DNA of 64,000 nucleotides from Aeromonas sanarellii (GCF_000820085.1 NZ_CDBN01000021.1:1-64000); one strand, 5' to 3'; numbered from the stretch's first letter, positions 35,491-45,206 are shown. The notes: generated from the sequence alone by a model not told the origin. Made by a program: numbers and translations.

Positions 35491-36126
35491 ATGGCAGCAA
35501 TTGACTTCTCTTTATACCTGAAATTCTTCGTCGGCCTCTTTGCGATCATCAACCCGCTGGGTCTGTTGCCGGTCTTTGTCAGTCTGACGGGCCACATGCA
35601 GCCGGAGGAGCGCAGGAAGACCAATACGACGGCCCACATCGCCGTGATGATCATCCTGATGGTCTCCATGTGCATGGGGCAGTTGATCCTCGACGGCTTC
35701 GGCATCTCGCTGGCCTCCTTCCGTATAGCGGGGGGCTCGCTCATCACCTTGATCGCCTGGTCCATGCTGCAGGGCAAGCTCGGCGAGGTGAAGCACAACA
35801 AGCAGGAGAAGGGGGAGCTGGCCGCGCGCGAATCCATCGCCGTGGTGCCCCTGGCGCTGCCCCTGATGGCCGGGCCAGGTGCCATCTCGTCCTCCATCGT
35901 CTATGCCAGCCAGAAGACCCTGCCCCAGCTGGCCGGCATGTTCCTGGTGGTGGTGGCGTTCGCCTGCTGCTCCTGGCTCATCTTCCGCGCCGCCCCCCTG
36001 CTGTTCAAGCTGATGGGCAACACCGGCATCAACGTGGTCACCCGTATCATGGGTCTCATCATGATGTCCCTCGGCATCGAGATCATAGTGGCCGGCATCA
36101 AGGGAGTCTTCCCCGGCCTGATGTGA
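35491..36126 (+). CDS. ychE: YchE, MarC-family membrane protein
   Basis: A 211-residue inner-membrane protein with six TM segments, MarC/YchE family. Shared with E. coli YchE: L-Y-L-K-F-F-V-G-L-F-A, S-F-R-I-A-G-G, K-L-G-E-x-K-x-N-K-Q-E-K, E-S-I-A-V-V-P-L-A-L-P-L-M-A-G-P-G and T-G-I-N-V-V-T-R-I-M-G-L. The open frame extends upstream to 35389; the start at 35491 is chosen because it aligns with the E. coli N-terminus, although no good ribosome binding site precedes any candidate. Substrate uncertain. Between adhE and opp, as in E. coli. Confidence 0.88.
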   Translation: MAAIDFSLYLKFFVGLFAIINPLGLLPVFVSLTGHMQPEERRKTNTTAHIAVMIILMVSMCMGQLILDGFGISLASFRIAGGSLITLIAWSMLQGKLGEVKHNKQEKGELAARESIAVVPLALPLMAGPGAISSSIVYASQKTLPQLAGMFLVVVAFACCSWLIFRAAPLLFKLMGNTGINVVTRIMGLIMMSLGIEIIVAGIKGVFPGLM

Positions 36127-36145
36127 GCCAGGTCTGTTTTGTCGG

Positions 36146-36171
36146 AGCCGGTCCCTGTGACCGGCTTTTTT
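36146..36171 (+). terminator. ychE terminator
   Basis: Stem AGCCGGTC (36146-36153) with GACCGGCT (36159-36166), loop CCTGT, then a T-run; separates ychE from oppA. Confidence 0.92.
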
Positions 36172-36406
36172 ATTGTTTCTTTTTTGTTGGTCATTTCCTA
36201 GAATCGAGCGGCTCTGTATGAAAAGTGACCGCCGCGCGATATTTAAATGCTGAATAAATGGTTTAAGGCTGTTTTTTTGACCATTAAAGTGGTCCCGCAC
36301 TGATGATATCTATTGCATTATCAGAATTGTCAGGGAATTATGCGGGCAGCGAGGTGTTTGTCTCGTGGATAACAAATGCATGGAATGTTCTTGTTGGAGT
36401 ATGGAA

Positions 36407-38026
36407 ATGACTCATAGAAAAACAATTATTAATACCCTTTTATTGACCGCACTCTTTGGTGGCGCCACCCTGGCCCAGGCCGCCGATGTCCCCGCCGGTA
36501 CCAAGCTGGCTCCCGAGCAAACCCTGGTGAAGGGCAATGGCTCCGAACCCGCCACCCTGGATCCGCACAAGACCGAGGGAACGGTAGAATCCAATATCCT
36601 GCGCGACCTGTTCGAGGGTCTCGTCACCTCCGGCCCCAAGGGTGAGACCCTGCCCGGCGTCGCCGAATCCTGGGAAACCAAGGACAACAAACACTACGTG
36701 TTCCACCTGCGCAAGGATGCCAAGTGGTCCAACGGCGATCCCGTCACCGCCCACGATTTCGAATTTGCCTTCAAGCGCGCGGTGGATCCCAAGACGGCCT
36801 CTCCCTACTCCTGGTACATGGAGATCCCGACCATCGTCAACGCCACCGACATCATCGCTGGCAAGAAGCCGTCCGACACCCTGGGTGTGAAGGCGGTGGA
36901 CGATCACACCTTCGAGGTGCAACTGGAGAAGGCGGTGCCTTACTTCGTCAGCATGCTTTCCCACACCACCACCTATCCGGTCCCGAAGAAGGTCATCGAG
37001 AAGTTTGGTGACAAGTGGACTCAGCCCGGTAACATGGTGTCCAACGGCGCCTACGTGCTGAAGGACTGGGTGGTCAACGAGCGCGTCGACGTGGTGCGCA
37101 ACCCCAGCTACTGGAACAACGGCAAGACCGTCATCGAGAAGGTGACCTATCTGCCGATCCAGTCCACCAACGCCGAGCTGAACCGCTATCTGGCCGGCGA
37201 AGTGGATCTCACCTACAACATGCCCATCGAGCGCTTCAAGCAGATGAAGAAGGATCTGCCGGACGAGGTGAAGGTGAGCGGCTATGTGGGCACCTACTAC
37301 TACCAGTACAATTTCAAGCACAAACCGTTTGACGACGTGCGGGTGCGTACCGCGCTCTCCTACGCCATCGATCGCAACGTGATCGCCGACAAGGTGATGG
37401 GCAAGGGCGAAACCCCGGGCTACACCCTGGTGCCCGACTTCGTGGACGGCTTCAAGCCGGTGGCGCCGGCCTGGTCCAAGCTGACCCAGGCGGAGCGCGA
37501 CGCCAAGGCGAAGGAGCTGCTGACCGAAGCCGGTTACGGCCCGGGCAAGCCGCTCAAGTTCGAGCTGCTCTACAACACCGACGACAACCACAAGAAGGTG
37601 GCCGTGGCCGTCGCCTCCATGTGGAAGAAGCTCGGCGTGCAGGTGAGCCTGGTGAACCAGGAGTGGAAGACCTACCTGGAGACCAAGAAGCAGGGTAACT
37701 TCGACGTGGGCCGCGCCGGCTGGATTGCGGACTACAACGAAGCCTCCTCCATGCTGGATCTGATGCAGACCACCCACGGCAACAACGACGGCAAGTACTC
37801 CAACCCCGCCTTCGACAAGCTGATGAGCGAGTCCCGCAACCAGGTGGATGCCGATGCGCGCAACAAGCTCTATGTCCAGGCCGAAGAGATCCTGGCCAAG
37901 GACATGCCGATCGCCCCCATCTATCAGTACGTGACCTCCCGCATGGTCAAGCCCTACGTGGGCGGCTACCCGGCCAACCCGCTGGACAACATCTACAGCA
38001 AAGACATGTACATCGTTGCTCACTGA
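36407..38026 (+). CDS. oppA: Oligopeptide-binding protein OppA
   Basis: A 539-residue periplasmic binding protein. Signal peptide 1-25 (A-Q-A), mature start A-D-V-P-A-G as in E. coli OppA. Family 5 features: N-G-S-E-P-A-T-L-D-P-H-K, G-V-A-E-S-W, H-L-R-K-D-A-K-W-S-N-G-D-P-V-T-A, G-A-Y-x-L-K-D-W-V-V-N-E-R and A-G-W-I-A-D-Y-N-E. The start at 36407 has GGAG 7 bases upstream; in-frame ATGs further up (36365, 36401) would precede the signal peptide with polar residues. First gene of oppABCDF and followed by a terminator, so it can be made in excess over the membrane parts. Confidence 0.96.
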   Translation: MTHRKTIINTLLLTALFGGATLAQAADVPAGTKLAPEQTLVKGNGSEPATLDPHKTEGTVESNILRDLFEGLVTSGPKGETLPGVAESWETKDNKHYVFHLRKDAKWSNGDPVTAHDFEFAFKRAVDPKTASPYSWYMEIPTIVNATDIIAGKKPSDTLGVKAVDDHTFEVQLEKAVPYFVSMLSHTTTYPVPKKVIEKFGDKWTQPGNMVSNGAYVLKDWVVNERVDVVRNPSYWNNGKTVIEKVTYLPIQSTNAELNRYLAGEVDLTYNMPIERFKQMKKDLPDEVKVSGYVGTYYYQYNFKHKPFDDVRVRTALSYAIDRNVIADKVMGKGETPGYTLVPDFVDGFKPVAPAWSKLTQAERDAKAKELLTEAGYGPGKPLKFELLYNTDDNHKKVAVAVASMWKKLGVQVSLVNQEWKTYLETKKQGNFDVGRAGWIADYNEASSMLDLMQTTHGNNDGKYSNPAFDKLMSESRNQVDADARNKLYVQAEEILAKDMPIAPIYQYVTSRMVKPYVGGYPANPLDNIYSKDMYIVAH

Positions 38027-38054
38027 GTAAAGAAACAAGTCGCATAACAAGCAG

Positions 38055-38080
38055 GGCCCGCCAGACGGCGGGCCTTTATT
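38055..38080 (+). terminator. Intercistronic terminator between oppA and oppB
   Basis: An 8-bp stem GGCCCGCC (38055-38062) with GGCGGGCC (38067-38074), loop AGAC, then TTTATT. An imperfect T-run suggests partial read-through into oppB. Confidence 0.8.
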
Positions 38081-38123
38081 ACAACCGCGACCCTTTGGAA
38101 GCAGTACAGGACAGGAAATGTCT

Positions 38124-39044
38124 ATGTTGAAATTCATCCTTAAACGTCTATTGGAAGCGATCCCGACTCTGCTGGTCTTGATCACCGTCTCCTTCTTCAT
38201 GATGCGCTTCGCGCCGGGCAACCCCTTCACCAGCGAACGCGCCCTGCCGCCGGAAGTCCTGGCCAACATCGAGGCCAAATATGGCCTGGACAAGCCCATC
38301 GGCATGCAATACCTCACCTATCTGGGCAACCTGGTACAGGGAGATCTGGGGCCCTCCTTCAAGTACAAGGACTTCACCGTCAACGATCTGGTGAGCCAGG
38401 CGCTGCCCGTTTCCGCCAAGATTGGCTCGGTCGCCTTCCTGCTGGCGGTGACCCTGGGGGTCACCTTCGGCACCATAGCGGCGCTCAAGCAGAACACCCT
38501 CATCGACTATCTGCTGATGTCGTCGGCCATGGCCGGGGTGGTGATCCCGGGCTTCGTGCTGGCGCCGCTGCTGGTGCTCTTCTTCAGTATCTATCTCGGC
38601 TGGTTCCCGGCGGGGGGCTGGCAGGGGGGGGGCGCCCAGTTCATGGTGCTGCCGGTGTTCGGCATGATGATGTACTACATCTCGGCCATCTCCCGCATCA
38701 TGCGCGGCAGCATGATCGAGACCATGAACTCCAACTTCATCCGTACCGCCCGCGCCAAGGGGCTGCCCCTGCGCCACATCATCCTCAAGCACGCGCTGCG
38801 CCCGGCCATGCTGCCTGTGGTCTCCTACCTGGGACCGGCCTTCGTGGGCATCATCACCGGCTCCGTGGTGATCGAGACCATCTTCGGCCTGCCGGGGATT
38901 GGCCAGCTGTTCGTCAACGGAGCGCTGAACCGTGATTACTCCATGGTACTCGGCCTGACCATTCTGGTCGGCGCCCTCACCATCACCTTTAACGCCGTGG
39001 TCGATATCCTCTATGCCGTCATCGATCCCAAGATCCGTTACTAA
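38124..39044 (+). CDS. oppB: Oligopeptide ABC permease OppB
   Basis: A 306-residue permease with six TM segments, same length as E. coli OppB. The EAA loop reads R-T-A-R-A-K-G-L-P (near 208-216). The start at 38124 (M-L-K-F-I-L-K-R) matches E. coli and has AGGA eight bases before it; the ATG at 38118 is too close to that site. Confidence 0.95.
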   Translation: MLKFILKRLLEAIPTLLVLITVSFFMMRFAPGNPFTSERALPPEVLANIEAKYGLDKPIGMQYLTYLGNLVQGDLGPSFKYKDFTVNDLVSQALPVSAKIGSVAFLLAVTLGVTFGTIAALKQNTLIDYLLMSSAMAGVVIPGFVLAPLLVLFFSIYLGWFPAGGWQGGGAQFMVLPVFGMMMYYISAISRIMRGSMIETMNSNFIRTARAKGLPLRHIILKHALRPAMLPVVSYLGPAFVGIITGSVVIETIFGLPGIGQLFVNGALNRDYSMVLGLTILVGALTITFNAVVDILYAVIDPKIRY

Positions 39045-39058
39045 GCCGGGAGTTCATC

Positions 39059-39970
39059 ATGGTAGTCACAACTGAAAAGCGCGAAGCCGTCGAGGCGTTC
39101 GCCCAGAAAGTGGAAGTGGTGGAAGGACGCTCCCTGTGGAAGGATGCCCGTCGCCGTTTCCTGCGCAACAAGGCGGCCCTGACCAGCCTCATCATCCTGA
39201 CCATCATAGGTCTGGCGGTGATCGTCGGGCCCCACCTGTCCCAATACACCTTCGACGACCCGGACTGGGGCGCCATGCAGACCGCTCCTGACATGGAGAC
39301 GGGTCACTGGTTCGGTACCGACAGCCTGGGTCGGGATCTCTTCGTGCGTACCCTGCTCGGCGGGCGCATCTCCCTGATGGTCGGCATCATGGGGGCCCTG
39401 GTGGCCGTCATCATCGGCACCCTGTATGGCGCGGCCTCCGGCTTCATCGGCGGCCGGGTCGACAGCCTGATGATGCGGGTGCTGGAGATCCTCAACGCCT
39501 TCCCCTTCATGTTCTTCGTGATCATGCTGGTGACCTTCTTCGGTCGCAATCTGGCGCTCATCTTCCTCGCCATCGGCGCGGTGAGCTGGCTCGACATGGC
39601 GCGGATAGTGCGCGGCCAGACCCTGAGCCTCAAGAGCAAGGAGTTCATCGAGGCGGCCCACGTCTGCGGCGTCTCCAAGTGGAAGATCATCACCCGCCAT
39701 ATCGTGCCGAACGTGCTCGGCATAGTGGCGGTCTACGCCACCCTGCTGGTGCCGGGCATGATCATGTTCGAATCCTTCCTGAGCTTCCTGGGGCTGGGGG
39801 TGCAAGAGCCCATGACCAGCTGGGGCGCCCTGCTGGATGAAGGCTCCAAGTCGATGGAAGTGGCCATCTGGCAACTCCTGTTCCCCGCCGGTTTCATGGT
39901 GGTGACCCTGTTCTGCTTCAACTTCCTCGGGGATGGTCTGCGTGATGCCCTGGATCCAAAGGATCGCTGA
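39059..39970 (+). CDS. oppC: Oligopeptide ABC permease OppC
   Basis: A 303-residue permease with a cytoplasmic N-terminus (1-35), first TM at 39-60 and the five-TM permease domain after a periplasmic loop containing the F-G-T-D-x-L-G-R-D motif (residues 82-90). EAA loop E-A-A-H-V-C-G-V-S. 14 bases after oppB, with GGGAG before the start. Confidence 0.95.
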   Translation: MVVTTEKREAVEAFAQKVEVVEGRSLWKDARRRFLRNKAALTSLIILTIIGLAVIVGPHLSQYTFDDPDWGAMQTAPDMETGHWFGTDSLGRDLFVRTLLGGRISLMVGIMGALVAVIIGTLYGAASGFIGGRVDSLMMRVLEILNAFPFMFFVIMLVTFFGRNLALIFLAIGAVSWLDMARIVRGQTLSLKSKEFIEAAHVCGVSKWKIITRHIVPNVLGIVAVYATLLVPGMIMFESFLSFLGLGVQEPMTSWGALLDEGSKSMEVAIWQLLFPAGFMVVTLFCFNFLGDGLRDALDPKDR

Positions 39971-40077
39971 CAGCAAGGGACAGGCAAGACGCCAAGGGGC
40001 CGTAAGACCCGTTCAGGGACGCGCTGCGTTCGGAATGGGCAGGCCGGCATCACGACAGCGCGATAAGGAGTGCTGAT

Positions 40078-41058
40078 ATGAAATTACTGGATGTGAAAGA
40101 TCTGCGGGTCGAATTCAAGACCCCGGACGGCAATGTGGTGGCCGTCAACGACCTCAACTTTTCTCTTTCTGCCGGCGAGACCCTGGGGATCGTCGGGGAG
40201 TCCGGTTCGGGCAAGTCTCAGACCGCGTTCGCCATCATGGGGCTGCTCGCCAAGAACGGCGTCATCACCGGCTCGGCCAGGTTCCAGGGGGAGGAGATCC
40301 TCAACCTGCCGGAATCCAAGCTCAACCGCATCCGCTCCGAGAAGATCGCCATGATCTTCCAGGACCCCATGACCTCTCTGAACCCCTACATGAAGGTGAA
40401 GGATCAGCTGATGGAAGTGCTGATGCTGCACAAGGGTATGACCAAGGCCGCCGCCTTCGAGGAGTCGGTGCGCATGCTGGACGCGGTGAAGATCCCCGAG
40501 TCGCGCAAGCGGATGAACATGTACCCCCACGAGTTCTCCGGCGGCATGCGCCAGCGGGTGATGATCGCCATGGCATTGCTGTGCCGGCCGCAGCTGCTCA
40601 TCGCCGACGAGCCGACCACGGCCCTGGACGTGACGGTGCAGGCCCAGATCATGACCCTGATGAACGAGCTCAAGCGCGAGTTCAACACCGCCATCATCAT
40701 GATCACCCACGACCTCGGTGTCGTGGCCGGCATCTGTGACAAGGTGCTGGTGATGTACGCGGGCCGCACCATGGAATACGGCAGGGTGAACGACATCTTC
40801 TATCGCCCGAGCCACCCCTATACCGAAGGGCTGCTGCGCGCCATTCCCCGCCTCGATACGGAAGGGGAAGTGCTGCCCACCATCCCGGGCAATCCGCCCA
40901 ACCTGCTGCGTCTGCCCACCGGCTGCCCCTTCCAGGAGCGCTGCCACCGGGCCCACGAGATTTGCGGCCAGCAGTCTCCCGTCCTGACCCCCTTCGGCGA
41001 CGGTCGGGAGCGGGCCTGCCACTGGGTATCGGATGCCATGATCAAGGGAGTGAACTAA
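40078..41058 (+). CDS. oppD: Oligopeptide ABC ATPase OppD
   Basis: A 326-residue ATPase: Walker A G-E-S-G-S-G-K-S (41-48), signature F-S-G-G-M-R-Q-R, Walker [13 protein letters not shown], switch His in T-H-D-L-G-V-V. The C-terminal oligopeptide domain has the C-P-F-Q-E-R-C cluster that in relatives binds an iron-sulfur centre. AAGGAG precedes the start; abuts oppF. Confidence 0.95.
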   Translation: MKLLDVKDLRVEFKTPDGNVVAVNDLNFSLSAGETLGIVGESGSGKSQTAFAIMGLLAKNGVITGSARFQGEEILNLPESKLNRIRSEKIAMIFQDPMTSLNPYMKVKDQLMEVLMLHKGMTKAAAFEESVRMLDAVKIPESRKRMNMYPHEFSGGMRQRVMIAMALLCRPQLLIADEPTTALDVTVQAQIMTLMNELKREFNTAIIMITHDLGVVAGICDKVLVMYAGRTMEYGRVNDIFYRPSHPYTEGLLRAIPRLDTEGEVLPTIPGNPPNLLRLPTGCPFQERCHRAHEICGQQSPVLTPFGDGRERACHWVSDAMIKGVN

Positions 41059-42054
41059 ATGGGTACTGACAAGAAACTGCTGCTGGAAGTGTCCGACCTC
41101 AAGGTTCACTTCAGCATCAAGAGTGACAAGGCCTGGCCCTGGGCCAAACCCTCCGCCCTGAAGGCGGTGGATGGCGTCACCCTGCGCCTCTACGAGGGGG
41201 AAACCCTGGGGGTGGTGGGGGAGTCAGGCTGTGGCAAGTCCACCTTCGCCCGCGCCCTCATCGGCCTGGTGCCGGCCACCGACGGCAAGGTGGTGTGGCT
41301 GGGTCAGGATCTGACCAAGCTGGAGCAGAACGCCCTGCGGGAGAAGCGCAAGGAGATCCAGATGATCTTCCAGGACCCGCTGGCCTCCCTGAACCCGCGC
41401 ATGACCATAGGCGACATCATCGCCGAGCCCCTCATCACCTTCTATCCCAAGCTCCCCAGGGAGGAGGTGAAGGAGAAGGTGCGCGCCATGATGACCAAGG
41501 TGGGCCTGCTGCCCAACCTGGTGAACCGCTACCCCCACGAGTTCTCCGGCGGCCAGTGCCAGCGCATCGGCATCGCCCGGGCGCTGATCCTGGAACCCAA
41601 GATGATCATCTGCGACGAGCCGGTCTCGGCGCTGGATGTCTCCATCCAGGCTCAGGTGGTGAACCTGCTGAAATCCCTGCAAAAGGAGATGGGGCTCTCC
41701 CTCATCTTCATCGCCCACGACCTCTCCGTGGTCAAACACATCTCGGATCGGGTGCTGGTCATGTACCTGGGCAACGCCGTGGAGCTCGGCACCGGCAAGG
41801 AGATCTTCGCGAACCCCCTGCACCCCTACACCAAGGCCCTGATGTCGGCGGTGCCCATCCCGGATCCGGACGTGGAGCGCAGCAAGACCATCCAGATCCT
41901 GGAAGGGGATTTGCCGTCCCCCATGAACCCGCCCTCCGGCTGCGTGTTCCGCACCCGCTGCCCGGTGGCGGGCCCGGAGTGTGCCAAGACCCGGCCCATG
42001 CTCGAGGGGAACTTCGACCACGCGGTTTCCTGTCTCAAGGTGGATCCGCTCTGA
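41059..42054 (+). CDS. oppF: Oligopeptide ABC ATPase OppF
   Basis: A 331-residue ATPase partner of OppD: Walker A G-E-S-G-C-G-K-S, signature F-S-G-G-Q-C-Q-R, Walker B M-I-I-C-D-E-P-V-S-A-L-D, H-loop A-H-D-L-S-V-V-K-H, and a C-terminal C-V-F-R-T-R-C-P cluster. It starts at the base following the oppD stop, so translation is coupled. Last gene of the operon. Confidence 0.95.
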   Translation: MGTDKKLLLEVSDLKVHFSIKSDKAWPWAKPSALKAVDGVTLRLYEGETLGVVGESGCGKSTFARALIGLVPATDGKVVWLGQDLTKLEQNALREKRKEIQMIFQDPLASLNPRMTIGDIIAEPLITFYPKLPREEVKEKVRAMMTKVGLLPNLVNRYPHEFSGGQCQRIGIARALILEPKMIICDEPVSALDVSIQAQVVNLLKSLQKEMGLSLIFIAHDLSVVKHISDRVLVMYLGNAVELGTGKEIFANPLHPYTKALMSAVPIPDPDVERSKTIQILEGDLPSPMNPPSGCVFRTRCPVAGPECAKTRPMLEGNFDHAVSCLKVDPL

Positions 42055-42071
42055 GAAAGATGGGATGACGA

Positions 42072-42100
42072 GGGGCGCCCGGGTGGCGCCCCGTTTTTTT
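42072..42100 (+). terminator. opp operon terminator
   Basis: Stem GGGGCGCC (42072-42079) with GGCGCCCC (42085-42092), loop CGGGT, then seven T. Confidence 0.95.
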
Positions 42101-42121
42101 GTCCGGGGCAGAAGATGCCTC

Positions 42122-42150
42122 TTGGCGCCATCTTCCCGGGCTGTTACTAT
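42122..42150 (+). promoter_or_regulatory. Candidate promoter of alx riboswitch transcript
   Basis: TTGGCG (42122-42127), 17 bases, TACTAT (42145-42150). The transcript would start near 42157, right at the 5' end of the riboswitch fold. Confidence 0.6.
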
Positions 42151-42157
42151 CCGCCGC

Positions 42158-42290
42158 ACAAGGGGAGTAACTTCTCGCCGGTTTGTCGTCATTACGGTGC
42201 ACCCATATCCTGCAGTGCACCCGGCAGCCGGGCAGCACATCGAACTTGCTGTAAGTGAGACCTTGCCGAGAGGCAAGGTGTATCTGCTCC
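42158..42290 (+). promoter_or_regulatory. yybP-ykoY-type Mn2+ riboswitch before alx
   Basis: The sequence shows the two conserved internal-loop segments of this class: AAGGGGAGTAA (42160-42170) near the 5' side and GAGACCTTGCC-GAGA-GGCAAGGT (42257-42279) forming the second helix with its loop bases. Between them lies a variable arm (GGTGCAC...GTGCACC, 42197-42221, and CCGGCAGCCGG). E. coli alx carries the same element, which responds to Mn2+ and to alkaline pH. Confidence 0.85.
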
Positions 42291-42296
42291 AAACGC

Positions 42297-42326
42297 AAAC
42301 CCACGCCTCTCGGTCGTGGGTTTTGT
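42297..42326 (+). terminator. Expression-platform hairpin of the alx leader
   Basis: A 9-bp stem (42297-42305 with 42315-42323) and a short T-run, 20-25 bases before the alx start and just before GGGAG. It can act as an attenuator under the riboswitch. Confidence 0.65.
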
Positions 42327-42345
42327 CGTTTTGGGAGAAGTGAAA

Positions 42346-43302
42346 ATGGGTGAATGGTGGATGTGGACCGGTTTCTTCAGCATAGTGCTGGTCCTGTTAT
42401 GGATTGACATACGCTTCGTCGGCGGCGGCAAGGCGCACAAGGTGTCGCTCAAGGAGGCAGGGATCTGGTCCCTCATCTGGGTGAGCGTGGCGCTCTTGTT
42501 CAACCTGGCCATCTGGCTCTGGCTGGATCACAGCGTGGGCCGCGAGGTGGCCAACCAGAAGGGGCTGGAGTTCCTCACCGGCTACCTCATCGAGAAGGCG
42601 CTGGCGGTGGACAACGTCTTCGTCTGGCTGATGCTGTTCGGCTACTTTGCCATTCCGGCCGAGCTGCAGCGCCGGGTGCTGCTCTACGGTGTGCTGGGCG
42701 CCATCGTCATGCGGGCCGGCATGGTGTTTGCGGGCAGCTGGCTCATCGAGCAGTTCCACTGGATCCTCTACCTGTTCGGCGCCTTCCTGCTGCTGACCGG
42801 GGTCAAGATGCTGTGGGCCGCCGACAAGGAGCCGGATCTCGCCAACAACCCGCTGCTGCTCTGGATGCGCCGCCGCTTCAAGGTGACCGAGACCCTGGAG
42901 GGGGAGAGCTTCTTCGTCTGGCGCGACGGCGTGCGCTACGCCACCCCGCTGCTGCTCATCCTGGTGCTGGTGGAGGTGAGCGATCTCATCTTTGCGGTGG
43001 ACAGCATCCCGGCCATCTTCGCGGTGACCACGGATCCCTTCATCGTGCTGACCTCCAACATCTTCGCCATCATGGGCCTGCGTGCCATGTACTTCCTGCT
43101 AGCCGGGGTGGCGGAGCGCTTCGCCCTGCTCAAATACGGCCTGGCGCTGATCCTGATGTTCATCGGGGTCAAGATGCTGCTGCTCGACATCTTCAAGATA
43201 CCCACCGGCATCGCGCTGGGTGTGGTGGCGCTGATCCTGCTGGCGTCCATGGGGCTTAGCCTCTGGGTGACCCGCAAGAAAGAGGGCGTGAAAGCGGCTT
43301 GA
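42346..43302 (+). CDS. alx: TerC-family Mn2+ exporter Alx
   Basis: A 318-residue inner-membrane protein with about nine TM segments. TerC marks: [12 protein letters not shown] (conserved acidic metal site) and the mirrored [12 protein letters not shown], with F-V-L-T-S-N and [11 protein letters not shown]. Very close in pattern to E. coli Alx, which helps keep Mn2+ low. The start at 42346 has GGGAG upstream; an in-frame ATG at 42316 lies in the leader hairpin. Riboswitch-controlled and convergent with bsr. Confidence 0.92.
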   Translation: MGEWWMWTGFFSIVLVLLWIDIRFVGGGKAHKVSLKEAGIWSLIWVSVALLFNLAIWLWLDHSVGREVANQKGLEFLTGYLIEKALAVDNVFVWLMLFGYFAIPAELQRRVLLYGVLGAIVMRAGMVFAGSWLIEQFHWILYLFGAFLLLTGVKMLWAADKEPDLANNPLLLWMRRRFKVTETLEGESFFVWRDGVRYATPLLLILVLVEVSDLIFAVDSIPAIFAVTTDPFIVLTSNIFAIMGLRAMYFLLAGVAERFALLKYGLALILMFIGVKMLLLDIFKIPTGIALGVVALILLASMGLSLWVTRKKEGVKAA

Positions 43303-43316
43303 TGGCCAATCCACTG

Positions 43317-43342
43317 AAAAGGGCTCCCGCGGGAGCCCTTTC
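43317..43342. terminator. Shared terminator between alx and bsr
   Basis: Stem GGGCTCC with GGAGCCC around loop CGCG, flanked by AAAA and TTTCTT; bidirectional. Confidence 0.9.
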
Positions 43343-43359
43343 TTGTTTCCGATCCGCGG

Positions 43360-44586
43360 TCAGCGCGTGATCTTCTTGGGGTTGGTGTAGCCCCAGACGG
43401 TGTACATGTCCGCCAGCAGGGCGCCGTTGTACTCTTCCAGGTCAGACTGCTTCACCTCGGCGTCCCCCTGGCGGCCGAACAGCACCACCTCGTCACCGGG
43501 TTTGACCCCCTTGAGATCGGTCACGTCCACCATGATGGTGTTCATGGAGGTCTTGCCCACCACAGGCACCTTCTGGCCCTGGATCAGCACATAGGCCTTG
43601 TTGCTGAGCGCCCGGCGATAGCCGTCGGAGTAGCCGAGCGGCAGGTTGGCGAGCAGGGAGTCGCGCTTGAGGGTGAAGGTGCGGTCATAGCCGACGGTGT
43701 TGCCCGCCGGGTAGTGATTCACCGAGGCGACCTGGGTCTTGAACGCCATCACCTTCTTGTACTCGGTGTAGGAGGGGATGGTGTCGCCATAGATGATGCC
43801 GCCCGGGCGCACCATGTCGAAGTAGGCTTCCGGCACTTCCAGGGTGGCGAAGGAGTTGGCGGCATGGATGGTGAGCTTGCTGCGATCCAGCTTGCCCGCG
43901 TCGATGAGCCACTGGTAGTCCAGCTTGAACTGGGCCAGCCCCAGCTTGACGTCCTCTTTCTCCTCCACCGGGAAGTGGGTCATGATGCCGACCGGGGTGA
44001 TCCCCTTGAGCTTGAGCATGGCCAGGGCATCTTCCTTGGAGTCCGCCAGGCGCAGATCGATGCCGTTGCGGCTCATGCCGGCGGAGTTCAGACCGATGTG
44101 CACCGGGATGGTGGTGTGGTGGCGCTGGGCGATGTCGGCGATCCCCTGGGCGCTGGCCAGGCTGCCCACCAGCTCTTCCAGCTTGTAGGGCAGGGCCTGC
44201 TCCACCTCGGCCGGGGTGGCGGCACGGACCCGCATCAGCCGGCCTTCGAAGCCCTTCTCGCGGGCCACCCGGGCCTCTTCGTTGCTGGCGATGCCGATGC
44301 AGGGGATGCCCGCCTTGACCACGGAGGGGACCAGCAGGTCGATGCCGTGGCCGTAGGCGTCCGCCTTCATGATGGCGCAGATCTGCGGCCCCTTGTCACC
44401 CAGACGATCCTTGAGGGTCTGGATGTTGTGCTCGAAGGCGGTCAGGTCCACTTCCAGCCAGGCGTTGGTGGCGGTCTGCTCCTGGCCGTTGCGGGTGTCG
44501 CTGGCGAGCGGCAGATAGGGGGCGGCGACCGCCTGACCGGCGAGCAGCCCGAAGATCAGGGTCGCGAGCAGCGTTTTCTTGTGCAT
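43360..44586 (-). CDS. bsr: Periplasmic broad-specificity amino acid racemase
   Basis: A 408-residue PLP racemase of the alanine racemase fold. Unlike cytoplasmic Alr it has a signal peptide (1-22, A-V-A-A). PLP lysine Lys74 in I-M-K-A-D-A-Y-G-H-G and catalytic Tyr300 in V-G-Y-D-R-T, matching BsrV of Vibrio (Lys74 and Tyr299). Such enzymes make D-Met, D-Lys, D-Arg and others that are released and modify peptidoglycan. Monocistronic. Confidence 0.94.
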   Translation of the reverse strand: MHKKTLLATLIFGLLAGQAVAAPYLPLASDTRNGQEQTATNAWLEVDLTAFEHNIQTLKDRLGDKGPQICAIMKADAYGHGIDLLVPSVVKAGIPCIGIASNEEARVAREKGFEGRLMRVRAATPAEVEQALPYKLEELVGSLASAQGIADIAQRHHTTIPVHIGLNSAGMSRNGIDLRLADSKEDALAMLKLKGITPVGIMTHFPVEEKEDVKLGLAQFKLDYQWLIDAGKLDRSKLTIHAANSFATLEVPEAYFDMVRPGGIIYGDTIPSYTEYKKVMAFKTQVASVNHYPAGNTVGYDRTFTLKRDSLLANLPLGYSDGYRRALSNKAYVLIQGQKVPVVGKTSMNTIMVDVTDLKGVKPGDEVVLFGRQGDAEVKQSDLEEYNGALLADMYTVWGYTNPKKITR

Positions 44587-44759
44587 GGGATGTTACCTTC
44601 TTATTGTCTCTGTTGAGGCGCGTCCTGGTGTGGACGCGGGCGTAGGTATCTTGGTAATTTATTCGTATGTGGATGATATTTATCCATTTTTTCCAAGGTG
44701 CCAGCGGCGAGAGTGTATCTTAATGGCGTCATTCGTGGCACATGCTGCAGGAATAAAAT

Positions 44760-45206
44760 ATGCGTTTAGTGGTGCGGATCCCACCTTTGCTGCTGTTTGT
44801 GGTCATCGCCCTTGTCATGTGGCTGGGGCGGGGAGAGGCGAGGGGGGCAGAGCCCCTGCTCCTGCCTGCCGCAGCCCTGCTGCTGGCGGGAGCCTTGCTG
44901 GGAGGCGGGGCACTCCTGCACTTCTGGCGCCAGGGGACCAGCGTCCACCCCATCCGCCTGGATCAGAGCCGGGTGCTGGTGACCCGGGGCGTCTATCGCA
45001 TCAGCCGCAACCCCATGTACCTGGGGCTGCTCTGCTGGACCATGGCGCTGGCCTGCTATCTGGGGGGCATGATGGTGTGGCTCGGGCCGCTGCTGCTGTG
45101 GGGCTGGCTCACCCGCTTTCAAATCCTGGCGGAAGAGCGGGCGCTGCACAGGCGCTTCGGCGATGCCTATGCCGATTACTGCCGGCGGGTGCGGCGCTGG
45201 TGTTGA
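44760..45206 (+). CDS. ICMT-family membrane methyltransferase
   Basis: A 148-residue membrane protein with four hydrophobic segments. It carries the isoprenylcysteine carboxyl methyltransferase signature: S-R-N-P-M-Y-L-G (83-90) and E-E-R-A-L-H-R-R-F-G-x-x-Y-x-x-Y near the C-terminus. Substrate in bacteria is unknown. AGGA precedes the start. A single gene between bsr (divergent) and the symporter gene (convergent). Confidence 0.85.
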   Translation: MRLVVRIPPLLLFVVIALVMWLGRGEARGAEPLLLPAAALLLAGALLGGGALLHFWRQGTSVHPIRLDQSRVLVTRGVYRISRNPMYLGLLCWTMALACYLGGMMVWLGPLLLWGWLTRFQILAEERALHRRFGDAYADYCRRVRRWC

